Below, in pieces: positions 1-12,900 of a stretch of DNA of 64,000 nucleotides. Under the pieces are notes generated by a model. It was not told the origin of the DNA, made no database searches, and was given only the letters and a program-made list of their open reading frames with translations. The stretch's first letter is position 1, and each line of letters begins with the position of its first letter. This stretch comes from Morinoia aosen (Eukaryota; Arthropoda; Malacostraca; Amphipoda; Talitridae), in contig CM059559.1 of NCBI GenBank assembly GCA_030386875.1, forward strand, positions 2,787,177 to 2,851,176, read 5' to 3'. The position numbers and the translations under genes are program-made.

Positions 1-2
1 AA

Positions 3-284
3 TCAGGAATAAAAACATTGCAAACTATCCAAAACAGAGCAGTGCGTTTTGTTCTTGGAATCACCCTTTTTGATCATGTCCACACCCACACAACTCACGA
101 TCTGGCCAATATTGACTCCTTGAACGTACACCTTCATAAACTTGCCAAAAGAGTATGGAGAAATCTAGATCTTATAATCGATGAATCAACAAAAAACAAA
201 CTCGCCATTGGAAACAAAACAAATAAATTTCTTCCACCCAGCAGAAATAGAGCTAGAGGACCAGAACCTCAACCTATGTACTGA
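3..284 (+). pseudogene. C-terminal end of a non-LTR retrotransposon reverse transcriptase (Jockey-like), cut by the window edge
   Basis: The frame is open from the left edge and stops at 282-284. It reads SGIKTLQTIQNRAVRFVLGI, followed by a short helix and a segment ending in a poor tail. The pattern 'T-L-x-x-I-Q-N-R-A-V-R' just before the end of the ORF is typical of the region after the reverse-transcriptase domain in Jockey/I-clade LINE ORF2 proteins. In those proteins it is followed by 'HKLAKR'-type residues, as seen here near residue 40. Only the last ~93 codons are present, so catalytic motifs cannot be checked and it is unclear whether the element is intact to the left. No poly(A) tail or target-site duplication is obvious after the stop. 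The clade assignment is inferred from this motif only. Confidence 0.6.
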
Positions 285-2500
285 AATTAAAAGTAATTAC
301 AAATCAACTCCCTGCTCGCAACGGATCGTATGATCACGGCGAACAGGGGGATCGTTAGGGAAACGACAACTCAGAACACCGGATACTCGCCCTGACGCTG
401 ACCGCAACGCGCCCTTGTCGTGGGGGGTGCGGTGGAAGGCGTGAGGGACATGGAATAAAACATGGATAAAATCAACCTCCATAACAAAAACAGCGTTTTC
501 TGGACCTCACAAATTTTGAACTGCAAATAATAAAGGCTTGGCAGCTAATTAACTATCCTCTAACTGCATAAACAGACCACTCGCTCAGAACGATGCCCAT
601 TCTTGCCGGTAGAGCCGGTTCTAATCCTCTTTTTTCTCGTACACCTCTTCTTCTTCTCTATATTTCCATTTCATCTGTGTTATCTCCGACTTAACTCTTT
701 ACTCCTATTCTTACTCTCGAATCATCAAAAGTTCAGTTCGCAAAGCTCACTCAGTGCACTCGCAGGAACCCTGATATTCACACAAGTCTTCTTCCTGCGA
801 GCCTCGTCACTGCAACGGCTCACACAAGCCTTCCAACGAGCATCTTCACAGCAGCGGCTCACACAAGACTTATCCCTGCAACTCTCCGTGCAGTGACTCC
901 GGCATTCACTATTCTCGGCTGCTCAGCAAGCAGTAGCCTCACGGCCTCCATCGCCACCTCGACGGCGCACCGCTACGCCACGGCACGCACGACGCGACTT
1001 ACCGACAACCGTCGGTCCTCCAAGTCATCCCTGTGTACTATACTACCTGCCTGTAATCATTTACCTCATGTGCCACGCTGTCGGCGATCTTCTCAATAAT
1101 ACGGCCTTTATTGCAGTTGTGTATTCCTTATCCTGTCGGGTTCGTTTGCACCTCAGGCATAGATATACAAAGTCTAAAGGTTTACAAAGTCTGCCCGGAG
1201 TGTAAAGCAGCCTGAGGAACACACCACAGCGCCTAAATACGAATTTCACTTCGCCTATAAAATGTCTTTCTCACGACGCTATGTCAGGTGTACATTTCAG
1301 ACGAAAAATATTCAAGAGGACATATAGTACAGCTTTTCCTGGGACTTCGAAGGTAAATGAGATCGAAATTATGTTCGTCCTGGGACCCCCGTCGACGATT
1401 CAAACTTCAAAGTTCCAGGAATGTGGCACTGAATACCTAATAAAATCTGATTCAATAACCACAACTCAAGGTGAAAAATTGTCACTATGACACGTGAATT
1501 GTGCAGGGAAAGGAGTACTTGTACTTCAGAGAGATGTCAGAGCGCAACAGTGATCATCCCTCCAGATGGTCTTACGTCATTTAGTCTCACTCGAGTTATG
1601 GGATACCAAGAGTGAGTCACATGGCTGTTGCAAAGCGATGTTAAATACTTCAAGTCGCACACGGGTTCTGTGTTGTTTATTTCAAGTGTTACAATTAACG
1701 TTACGTTGATCACTAGCTACTCGTAATGCACGCAAACGCGTACCTCTTGACTCAAGCTAAGAGATTTTCCCTATTATATACTTGCCCCACATCCCACACC
1801 AAACAACTGCCATGGGGTAACCACATCCATTACTCCAGCGGAGATCCAATAAGAAATAACTTCAATTCAATCTTCAACCATTTGCCTTTGTTAATTACGG
1901 AGGTCGACCACGTATAGAGTTCATTACAAAAAAGTGACGATACAACGCACAGTACCTACGAAAAAATGCATGAAGACGGTCTAAGCCACTCGACTGATCC
2001 GATTGTTACGCCACACACAAATAACATGAAAGGATAATTAATAAATCCATTTTACCATCCATTAATTTTTTATTTAAAAATTATCACATTCCATGATTAA
2101 AACGCTTGTCTCCAAGAAATAAAACCGCAGACGTACGTCAGAATCTTTATACAGCGCATGACGCCCGTGGAAATCTCAAGAGAGCATAACAAGATTTATC
2201 GTAGATGTATATTATTTTCTAACCAGTAAATGTAGTGTTTATATAGTCAATATCATAAAATCGGCTTAAACAGCCTCAAAACACATATATCCTGGGTGAC
2301 AAGCACCAAAAAGCAAATTAAAAGTCGATAGTTATAAAAAAACAAGAACGAACGTACGAGATCAAAGCCAGCTAACGATAAAGAAGCGTCACATATGTAA
2401 AAAAAAAAATCCTTCGTGACTAAGCGACCCTTCTCACTGAATATTATGCCCAAATGGTGGTGTCAAGTGTAATAAATTACAATCGATAGTTTTTAATATC
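285..2500. other. Non-coding stretch, no supported gene
   Basis: Open frames here are short and lack recognisable domains. The first part (300-480) is more GC-rich than the rest. At 795-875 the motif GGCTCACACAAG occurs twice about 50 bases apart, a minor local duplication. At about 1334-1352 and 1404-1424 there is an imperfect inverted repeat (TTCCTGGGACTTCGAAG against CTTCAAAGTTCCAGGAA). The right part is AT-rich and probably includes the DIS3L2 3' flank. A minus-strand AATAAA lies at 2069-2074, about 600 bp past the DIS3L2 stop, but I cannot show that it is used. Confidence 0.5.
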
Positions 2501-2504
2501 AAAA

Positions 2505-2580
2505 TACTGGATTTCAAATCCTAAGTCACTGCACTCCGACGCAAATGCTAACCACTATCTTTGGGCTCAGTTACCTATAA
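2505..2580 (-). mobile_element. tRNA-derived SINE-like remnant
   Basis: On the minus strand a box-A-like segment (GATAGTGGTTAGCATTTGCG) is followed about 25 bases later by a box-B-like GGATTTGAAATCC. This is the internal RNA polymerase III promoter layout of tRNA-derived SINEs. Both boxes deviate from consensus, and no SINE tail was identified. It lies just past the DIS3L2 stop, in the probable 3' UTR or flank. It could also be a decayed tRNA pseudogene. Confidence 0.4.
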
Positions 2581-2688
2581 TGAAGGCGATGTCAAACACT
2601 CGTGTAATTCAAACTTACATTAATTCATAACAGACTTCTGCGCGTCGTTAAATTAATCATGAAGAAATTGGAACATGAACCGAATTAG

Positions 2689-3972
2689 TTAAGACTCGGG
2701 CCTTACGAGGGTGACGTTGATTTTGAGCTGATCATTAACAAAGGGAGTGAGGACCACCTTGACACAGGTGAAGTAGGTGAGCGACTGCGCCTGAGCTGGT
2801 ACCTGCTTGGTGTGGTCAGGGCTCCACACAATGTGCACTGTGGGAGGTTCCAGCTTGTTCTTGTTGTCGTAATTGAGCTCGTCGAGAGGCAGGCGCTCGA
2901 GGTAGGTGCGTTTGATGGTACAGTAATCTAGCAGCAGGATGTCAAGAGACCGGTCGAGCACGCCTATTACCATACCTGAGGTTGTCACCTCCTTCACTTG
3001 ACGCACAAACTCTGCTAAGAATAGCTCCGCGCTGTACTCGGACGCCCGTTTAGCGGCCATCTTTTTCTCATTTGAAGTAGCGAGCCGACGGTCGATCTCT
3101 TTGAGCTCCAGGTTAGGGAACGGATACCGGGTGCTGTCCACAGCGGCAGCTAGCAACCTGTGCACCATGATGTCGGGGTACCTACGGATGGGCGACGTGA
3201 AGTGGGTGTAGAACGGAACGTTGAGAGCGTAGTGGCAAAAATCTTCTTCGTATGTTCCGGAACAGAAATAAAGCGCGTTTTGCATAGGTTTGCTAAGCAG
3301 ATTAACAATAACCTCTAGCCGCGCTAAACTGTAGCTATCCTCTCCAGAGAGCTCCAGAACGCTGGCATAAATAGCACCAGCTGAAGACGAATCTATCTCG
3401 ATGTTCAGAGTCCTGAGCATGTTGATTATGTCTTCCAGCTGGCCTTGTTGTGGAGCTGGATGACAGCGAAGGACGGCGTGTTTAGGGAACGTCTCGTATA
3501 TCTTGTGGGCGACGCTAATGTTAGCCATCAACATGAACTCCTCGATCATGGAATTGCTGGCCAGGTGCTCGACGTTGTGAACAGCGTTTGGTTTCTTCGT
3601 GACAGGGTCGAGACTGAAGCCGAGCTTTTTCTGGTCAAGCCTGAGGGCGCCATGCTGATGGCGGCGGCGGCGCATTTCCACCGAGAGTTTGTACAGCGTG
3701 TTGATGATTGCGCTCACCTGACCGGACGAGAAACGCCGGTTCACAGGCAGCTCGTCGTGACTCCAGTCCGTCCGTTCTGGATAGTCGATGACCTTCTGAG
3801 CATGCTCGTAAGAGAGCTTGGCGCAGGAGCGGATGACGGTGCGGCCGAACCAGCAGGACTCCACGTTGCCTTCGGTATCCATGTCCCATATCACGGAGAA
3901 TGCGAGGCGGTCCTCGTCAGGGTTCAGAGAGCACAGATCCTCGCACAACTTCCGCGGCAACATCGATATCAC
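2689..3972 (-). CDS. DIS3L2: DIS3L2 coding exon 7 (rest of RNB and S1 domain)
   Basis: This terminal coding exon has 427 codons plus the stop. It begins [18 protein letters not shown] directly after the AG acceptor. Conserved RNB segments are [41 protein letters not shown] and [18 protein letters not shown] (near residues 1015-1032). The C-terminal S1 RNA-binding domain begins around [13 protein letters not shown], and the protein ends NVTLVRPES. Long open frames overlapping it on the other strand (for example 3445-4014) are shadows. Confidence 0.95.
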   Translation of the reverse strand: MISMLPRKLCEDLCSLNPDEDRLAFSVIWDMDTEGNVESCWFGRTVIRSCAKLSYEHAQKVIDYPERTDWSHDELPVNRRFSSGQVSAIINTLYKLSVEMRRRRHQHGALRLDQKKLGFSLDPVTKKPNAVHNVEHLASNSMIEEFMLMANISVAHKIYETFPKHAVLRCHPAPQQGQLEDIINMLRTLNIEIDSSSAGAIYASVLELSGEDSYSLARLEVIVNLLSKPMQNALYFCSGTYEEDFCHYALNVPFYTHFTSPIRRYPDIMVHRLLAAAVDSTRYPFPNLELKEIDRRLATSNEKKMAAKRASEYSAELFLAEFVRQVKEVTTSGMVIGVLDRSLDILLLDYCTIKRTYLERLPLDELNYDNKNKLEPPTVHIVWSPDHTKQVPAQAQSLTYFTCVKVVLTPFVNDQLKINVTLVRPES

Positions 3973-6900
3973 CTGCAACCAAGACGAGAATTAGTACTGG
4001 TCGAGCAGGCGTGATCTTGCCGTTTCTATATTCACTTTGTTAATCAGACAATGAGAATCATAGCAGAATTTTCCTCAGAAGTATGCTTACATGAGAGTTT
4101 TCTATTACTATGTTTAATGAGAATTGGTGTTCCACTAGGAAATAAGGCTCTATAAATTGGGAATATAGATTCTAAATCGTGCCATCATGTACACGAATAC
4201 AAAAGTAAATGTCTTAACTTTGAAACTACACACGGTAAGATCAACACGAACGCTAGAGATTTCTCAACTTAACAAGTTCACCGCCACAGGTTAAACTTGA
4301 GTTCAATATTCTAGTCGAATTTAAAGTCAATTGTAGCAACCAATTTAGAAAATAGCTAACATGAACTGGATCGTGCCTTCATTTAGCTTTAATAAAGTAT
4401 TTATAAAATCCGAGTTTGTGGCTACTGATCGGTCAACAGCACCATGAAAATTTGAAAATTCCTTCTGTGAATCACTGGTAGCACACATGGCGGTGAACGT
4501 GATAATTTATTTGGCTGGGACAGCTCAGCAAACAAGGCCTGCCCACCAGCAGCAAGACTCACCCTGTCAATGAGGTAGACGCTGGTAGCCCGGGACGCGG
4601 CAATTTTGTCGAGCTCGGAGTCGAGGGGCACAAAGTATGACACATCAGCGATGTGCACCCCCACCCTGAAGTTGCCATTGGGCAGCTGCTCGCACGACAG
4701 CGCGTCGTCCAGGTCTCGGGCAGTCGGGGGGTCGATGGTCAGGATGCAGTGGTCACGCAGGTCCCGGCGACACTCCAGTGTCTGGGAGGAAAATCGTTTT
4801 TAGCACGAGAAAGTATTGCTCAAGTGATCCAGACCTGAGAAGAAAAGGATTTTATACTTAGAACATCCAATCACAAGAACAGATATACACGAGACTCACT
4901 AATATTTACGAGTTTGCATACACCAATTAAAATAGTGCTTTGGGGACGCTATAGACTGGGTTTCGTCAAAGATGGTACTGAGCAGAAGCGTTGAGCTATC
5001 AAATGCCAAGTCCACATCGAGGAGCCCTCACCTCAGGAGGTATCGTCCAGTCTGAAGGCGGCAATTGAGCCACAACTTCCTCAGGGAATTCTGAAGAATC
5101 AATGCCAATCTGAAGCAAGAACGCGTTCGACTCAGCAACGATGTCACCTTGACGCCCAATGTCACTAATGAGCTCCCTGCAACAAGAAGTACTTGTTTCT
5201 CATACATGGACATTTACAGATACTGAAGTAATCGTGTTATGAAATATTTTTTCAAAAATTGTAAGACATTCCTCGGTTTTTGATATCGATTTTATCGTTA
5301 GTGCGAGGGTTTTTAAGAATTATCAAAAAACTCCACCTAGCATATCTGGCATTCAAAACCCCACAATTGGTGCTGAAAAAACGACGGGATACAGACTAGT
5401 CATCTAGGCTGCACCCTGAAAAGATGGTTATAGCTTCAAATGGATTTGGGATTCCAAATTTATCGTCAAAACTACCATTTCTGGTAACAAATGCATGGAA
5501 CGCGATTGATTTCAGAAATTATTTATTTCGTAAAATAAATTCATATTCATTTTTCCTGATTAGCAGGCATCTAGTAGAAAGCAAACAATTTGCAAATACA
5601 GTTCTGGTCTCAATTACCAACGGAACGCTACTAATTTGAAGGAAATTTTGAAATAATTGACGGGATTCATTCATCAAGACAGAGAGCACAAGAAGGTTGT
5701 AGAAACTGTTTTGAAGAATAACAGGTGGCAAAATTGAGCAGAGGATCTTGGACACGAGAGAGAGATGCGAGAGATAATAAGGCATTACAGCACTATGGCC
5801 GCAATCAGGCAAGTTCCTTCATAAAGCAGTTAATGCAGCGTGGAACAGTTAAAGAAAAGAAAAGAGTGCATGGGTCGTATCATCAAGGAAAAAAGGTTGC
5901 AAACGTGTTTCCTAATAATTTAAGATGAGGGAGCATCACAAAACACGAAACGCCTCTAACTCGACATCCGTCCACACACTGGTAAGCCTAACATCCAACA
6001 TTCTAAAATTGATGTCAAGCAGCCCTACATTCAACAAAATAAGAAATAAACCAGATCTCAGTTCGGTACATACCCAAGCGCAAACTTGGGGTCATTCCAC
6101 AACGTGATCTTGGCAAGATGAATTCGCTTGGCGTAATCATTCCTCCTGGCAATGAGGTCAGGTGGGCACTGACTCATAGGTATCTTCATGCGCGGTATCC
6201 TGCTGTCATTGGGCGAGAAAAGCGCAAAATTTGGGTTCAGATCTTGGAAGGGTTTGAGGGTACCCGCGCCAAGGCGCGTGTTACGTTGTTCCAAAATGTG
6301 CACAACGTAGCCGACCTTCTGGATAAACCGAGGCCAGTTAGCGAGCCGCATTACTTGAGCAACTGTTGGTTCAGATCTTTTCTCAACAGGGGGTTGCTGC
6401 AGGTTATTCTGTTGCCTCTGCTGGTACTGTTGATTTTGCCTGTGCTGTTGAGGTCGATTGTTCATGCGATGGTGTTGCTGTGCGCCAAGTACAGGGTTCG
6501 AAATAGGGGAATTCGAGAATCTGTTTAGCATGGGGTGGTGAAGCCAGTTGTTCTCAGCCCTCGACTGATTTGAGTTGAAATTCACCTGTTGGTTGTACGG
6601 GCTGATCATAAAGCGAGGGGGCATTCCAATGAAGCCCATGCCAGGATCTGCTCCCACACTACCAAAGCCAGAACATTCGTCTTCCTGAGCATTGTTCACA
6701 GCATTTGGACGACCGCCATCAACAGTTGAAGAACCACCTTGGGTTTCCACGTTTGCTGGCACATTCTTTGCGTCATTGGAAATTGACATGTTAGACATTG
6801 AGTCCTTGACTTCTTCTATTTCATTAATACCTTGCGTTTGCAAGCCACTTTTGCCAGTAGTTTTGTTTTTTATTTTATCTCCGAACAATCTTTCCACAGT

Positions 6901-9900
6901 AGTTTTTCTTTTCTTCTTACTCGCTGACGTTCCGTCATTGGGCGACAGCTTCACCTCGGTCGGGCTATCAGCAATTTGATCAGGTCCAACATCTGGGCCC
7001 TCCCCTTTAACAGCTTCGTTTTTGACTTGGATGCCGTCATCGGGGAGCTCCACAATATTGGCAAGTCTCAGGCCCGTCAAGTCATCAGTGACAGCACCCA
7101 GACCACCACCAAGATTGCCTTTTTTCACCTTATTGGCAGCAGCGCGCTGGGCCTTAAAGAATCCCCTGTCTTCCAATGCAGTGTCCAGGTCCAGAGTATC
7201 ACTGCAGCCACTTTCATCGTCAGTGACGTCACTACACTCGCTGAGCATGTCGGGCGGCACGACTACGGCGGGCTGCGTTTTCGTTTTCTTCGGCTGCACG
7301 GCGGTGACTGCAGGCCCAGCATCGGGAGCATCAGAGGTGGAAAGTAAGTAAAGCTCATCGTGAGTGTTCTGGGGAGGTGGGTCAGCAAGCATGCCAGCCA
7401 CCACCTCCGCAGCTGCGGACGCCATGCCGTCTGTGTCGTTGTTGGATATCTCTTTGTTCTTTTTACCACGTCGCTTTTTCTTCTTCTTTTGGGTGGAGCC
7501 AGAGTCTCCAGCAGCAGCAGCAGGGTCACTTTCTTTATCGTTAGCAAGCTTGGGCTCGTCCTGGGAGGGCTGGGCCGATGCAGGCGCAGCGCCCCCAGGA
7601 GGAATAAACTGATCCATCGCAGCAAAAGCATCATGGGAAGCATATACAAGGCTCTTCAAGGTGTCGTCAGTATCTAAGAAGTAATCTAATTGATCGTACA
7701 GCACCTGAAAAAAGAAAGCAAAAACGTTAACCACAGAAGCAAACAATGTTTTCAATAACTAATTCACCAGGAAATACTGTACTCAGAAAATACTGACAGG
7801 AACGTGGAGATTTCCAAAAATTCAGCAATTTCTGGCCAAAACAGTTAAGTTTAATCGACAAAATTATGAGGACGTATTCTTAAACGTCAAATGGCTTCAG
7901 TAATCCAAAAGACTAGCAGCAGGAGCTAATTCCAGACAAAAGTTGAACCTTCATCAAGCCAATTCCAACCAGAAACCAAAACTTTCAGCATGGGGAAGAG
8001 TTTCCAAGGTATACATAGTTATTAAATCATTAATTATTTAAGGCTGAAATTAATTCCAGCCCATCCTTGCGTAAAACGCGGATACTTTCATCCTAAACTG
8101 CGTCAAATGAATAATTTACTTTGATGAGATTTATCAAGTAACCAATTCGCACTTCCTGCATTAGCTCCTAAACAGCTGGTGTCACTGTGCACACACACAA
8201 AAATTGCTCGCTCTTGCTAGACCTGAAACACTGCTTCTGGCCGTCGAGTTACGGGCGCAACTTCATGATCCGTGCGTCTACACTCTCTGGCATGGCAATG
8301 CCTACACCTCAACCAATTTACAAGGACCACAGCTACCATCAGGTACAGCTGCAGTACCCTCGCCTCATTGCAGGTCACTAAGCCGGCACAGCAGCTGCTG
8401 TACCTTCGCCTCATTGCAGGTCACTAAGTCGGCACAGCAGCTGCTGTACCTTCGCCTCATTGCAGGTCACTAAGTCGGCACAGCAGCTGCTGTACCTTCG
8501 CCTCATTGCAGGTCACTAAGCCGGAACAGCAGCTGCTGTACCTTCGCCTCATTGCAGGTCACTAAGCCGGCACAGCAGCTGCTGTACCTTCGCCTCATTG
8601 CAGGTCATTAAGTCGGCCCAGCAGCTGCTGTACCTTCGCCTCATTGCAGGTCACTAAGCCGGCACAGCAGCTGCTGTACCTTCGCCTCATTGCAGGTCAC
8701 TAAGCCGGCACAGCAGCTGCTGTACCTTCGCCTCATTGCAGGTCACTAAGCCGGCACAGCAGCTGCTGTACCTTCGCCTCATTGCAGGTCACTAAGCCGG
8801 CACAGCAGCTGCTGTACCCTTGCCACATTGCAGGTTACAAAAGCCGGCACTACAACAGCTGCTGTCCCCTCATTTAAGGTCACAAAGGCCAGCACAGCAC
8901 CTGCTGTCTCCTCATTCAAGGTCACAAAGGCCAGCACAGCACCTGCTGTCTCCTCATTCAAGGTCACAAAGGCCGGCACAGCCGCTTATGTAGCTTCACC
9001 TCATTGCAGGTCACAAAAGCTGCTGCTGCACCCTCATTCAAGGTCACCAAGACCAGGCCACGCACAACGCACGATGACGGCCAGCAAGTGGATAGCACCT
9101 CACCTTCCACTCCTCGGGAGGCAGCAGCTCGAGGGCCACCACGTCCCCGTGCAGGGCAGCGTTGCGATCACGTACCCCGCCAATATAGATGTCCGTCCCC
9201 CCGCCCTGCAACGGCACCACAAACATACAGGTCATGTCACAAGCAGAGCACAACACCCCACAGTGCAGGCAATGAGTTCTTCAAATTCCCTCAACAGAAT
9301 ATAAGTTGAGACATCCTGATTCTCTAATGACTCTGAACTAACTCAGGGTATCTCATGCTCTAGCAAGGTCACTCGTCAAACTTAGCCATATTTACTTTGT
9401 GTTCATTATTATTAAATTGGACATTTTGATCAAATTTAGAAAAATGAAAAACACCATAAAAAAATTATACCAAAAATTGGATTAGCTGTTCGTTTTGAGA
9501 CTCCCCAACCGCAACAAAGACGTTCTCAAGACAGGATGGAAGATAGCTCTATTTCTTAAAGACTTGAGGAAATGTAGAATCTATGCAAAAGATACATAGA
9601 AACAGTAGTAAGTTGAGAAAGTTTATGAAACAAGATTATAATGAATAAAGCAGTAGATGGTGAAAAACAAAACAGCAGTGAACTACAAAAAAAGGGCTTT
9701 AACAAAATAAAAACTTGTATTTCAACAAAAAGAAATCCTTCCTACGCTCAACTCTGGACCCTGCATGTTCCCCCGGGGGAGCACAAATTCCTATAGATAC
9801 ACTAGTGTTATCCCCTTGAGGGGAAATTTGTACCACAGTTGTTATTAAAAAATTATTTCCTGTGACTGAATACATTATTATTATTATATAAGAAAGTTTT

Positions 9901-12900
9901 AGCCTCCCTCAACCACGACAATGATGTTCCAAGAGAGGAAAGAGGAAGGCACCATTTAGTATGGAGTTGAGGGAACGCGGAATCTATGCACGAGGTGCAA
10001 AGAAACAGTAAGCTAGGAAAGAAGTTCATGAAACAAGAAAAAAGTTGAAAAAGAAAGTAGTAGGTGCTGAAAAACAGGACAGCAGTGAACCGAAAAAAGA
10101 TGGTCCGTAACAAAACAAAAACCTATTCTATTCTAACAAAAAAGAAGCCTACCTAACCTTTAGCTCAGGCCCTCACATAGTACCCTTGGGAGGTGACTGA
10201 ATACAATATCCCGCCCTTTGGGCGATCACAACCCCCTACCATCATTCTATTTCTTTTACCTAGGACCAGGAAATGCTGAGTATGGCAGCCATGCACCTTT
10301 AGATATATATATACACACAAAAAGAAAACTCGAAAGCTATTTGACAAATTTAGGCAAGCAGCAGAACTGAAAAGGATGATTACGATTTAAATATGAGCCA
10401 TTCGGCAGTTAATCATCATTGAGCACTTCGGGTCATTTACGGCAGAAACATAACCTATACCATCAAAGTGACAAATGGTGACATTTAAAATAAGTTTAAC
10501 AACAAATGTATCTTATTTATGAAGAACCATAGCTGCTACAGTTGAATTAGTAATATTTACAAGGAAGAGCTCAAGATATTTTATTAAGAGTGTAACACCT
10601 CTCAGCCACAATAGATCATGCCATTTCTTGGGAGAGGTTAAGAGTTTCATTCAACAGCGCGTGGCGTGAGAGCTACTCGATGTGTGAGAAGGCAATCCCC
10701 TCTAATGCAAGCTTTGAACGCAGTTACTCACAGAAATTGATGTGTGCACAAAACGAGCAACATTAATTTGCAGCTGTAGGCATGGACCAAAAGTAGCAAG
10801 ATGGTGGTTAATATTTTGACAACCGTCGAATTGTACCATTTCGAGTAAAGGAAGCAGAAATCCTTTAAAAGCACAAGCTACAGCTTAAACCCACGTAGTA
10901 GAGAACAATATAATAATTCAAAAATTAAAAAAAAGATGAAGCTGAGTAACTGGTAACCTTCACACCTGACAAGATGAGGCAAAATGCTTCAAATTTGGCA
11001 GCCACAAAGAGCTTTTGATCACAAAACAGGATTTAGAGAAATAAAGTTCACATAAGATTCAGATATAGAAATATTTATAAAATCAATAGCATAAGTAGAA
11101 AAACGCAGGTGTTCATCTGAACTTAAAGTACCAACCTCAATATATTAATTCTAGTCTGCAACTCAGAAATCGAGAGCAAGAAAAGGAAAGTAAATTTTTA
11201 ATAAACAGTATGAACCTTAGAAAAAGTTAAAGACAATCAATTCTTTGATAGACTCGAAGCAACAATTAAAAAATGTACTCAAAACTACAATAACAGAATC
11301 AACACACAGCAAAATCGGCGTTGTTTTTAAAAGATGCACACTCGGCACGGTGTTTATTTACAAGTAGTGCAGTATGGACGTAGCATTTCCCCCACTCCCC
11401 AGCCCCATTAACCAACTATGAGGACAGACAAGAAACAGAGTCAAGTAAAGCTCAGCAGCATATGCGGGCAGCTACAGAACGAGGCAGAACTGGAGGCAGG
11501 ACAGAAATAAGGTGCAGGAAGACGAGGCTAGCAGGAGCCCCCTGAAGGCCCCAGCTAAAGACGCAAGTCGTGATGGGTACCGAGAATTACCGGTGCGCTG
11601 ATATAGGCATCTTCATAGTTCTTCGGGTTGATGCGCAGCACGCCCTGCACGAACGAGTCTCGTGTTAGTATCATGAGTTTGCTTTAACCCACTAGCAGGG
11701 GCAAACTGAACTCACTCTAGTATGGGCAGTGACAGGTTAAATGCAATAAAATTTCACGCACAAAGTATCAAGATCAGAAATCACGCAATAACTTTGTACC
11801 TGAATTTTGATTTAAAACACAAGTGAATAAGCAAAACAAAGGAGACACTCCTCCGTCAACAACGACAGTCGTACTCCGCGGTTAGTCACATACAGTTGAA
11901 AAGTGTAAGCTCCCCTATCACACATGGCACTAATAATGAAAGATTTATAATTAGCTCATTGTACTCTAGCCACCACAAAGGTAATCCCAAGAGAGGAAGG
12001 TACTATTTAGTGTGGAATGAAGGAAATAGGAAATCAATTCACAAGATGTGTCCCCCATACCCTGTACATAGAAACTGCAAGTTTCAAAACAAAATTTAAA
12101 ACAAGACAAAAATTGAAGAAATAAAAGAAGTCTCACTCAACAAAGATGACTTGCAACTGATCAAAAACCATTCTATCTTAACAAAAAGAAGGTCTACCTG
12201 ACCTTCAATTTAGGCAGTAACATTATCCCTCTTGGAATATTAATCCTTCAGAGAATTGGGGCAAGAAAGGAGTCCGTTTAGATTGTCTTCACAGAATTGA
12301 CTCAGATTACTGCACTAACAGCTTGCGTAAAACTTGGAGAAGTTTAGTGACCAAATCCATGCACCCCATAAAATATATAATGCAGCATCAGGACTGAACC
12401 AAGAGGTCCACCCCCTTGGCCAGACACCGAGTCTTTGTTGTGAAACACAAGACAAGGGTAGAAATAGGGGAGAAGGTCACAATCACAGATAGCAACCTTC
12501 AAACACACGAACAATGGCTTTGTTTGAACAGCAGTTGAACATATTTTTATTAATGGGATTCAAAGACTGTTCAGCTCACTGGAATGGTGCCTGATAAGAG
12601 TATGTGATGCAGCTCATAGTTCCAACTTAAACTACAACATCTCAAGCAAAATGTTTCAATGACATTTAAACAAGCATGAAGGATCTTGTTTTTATTAAAT
12701 TAGGGCAGCCATTAGTGATGTGAATATTAGACGATACTTGTCACTGCACTTCTGCACTGACATGAAGAATGCTCAAATTTTTCTACACCAGTGAAAAAAT
12801 TGGCTCTCATTTGTCCTAGAACTAATTGCACATTAAAATTAAACCCCATGGTGACATTTTTCAATCATAAACTGCAGTTTGCAAAACTCAAGTTGGACAG

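Noticed and set aside
603..1099. Two overlapping Ser/Leu-rich plus-strand frames
   Set aside because: No domain, biased composition and a local duplication. Nothing supports translation.
3445..4014. 189-codon plus-strand frame
   Set aside because: Opposite-strand shadow of DIS3L2 exon 7, which has clear family homology.
6118..7677. Several plus-strand frames of 80-136 codons
   Set aside because: Shadows of the low-complexity DIS3L2 exon 4.
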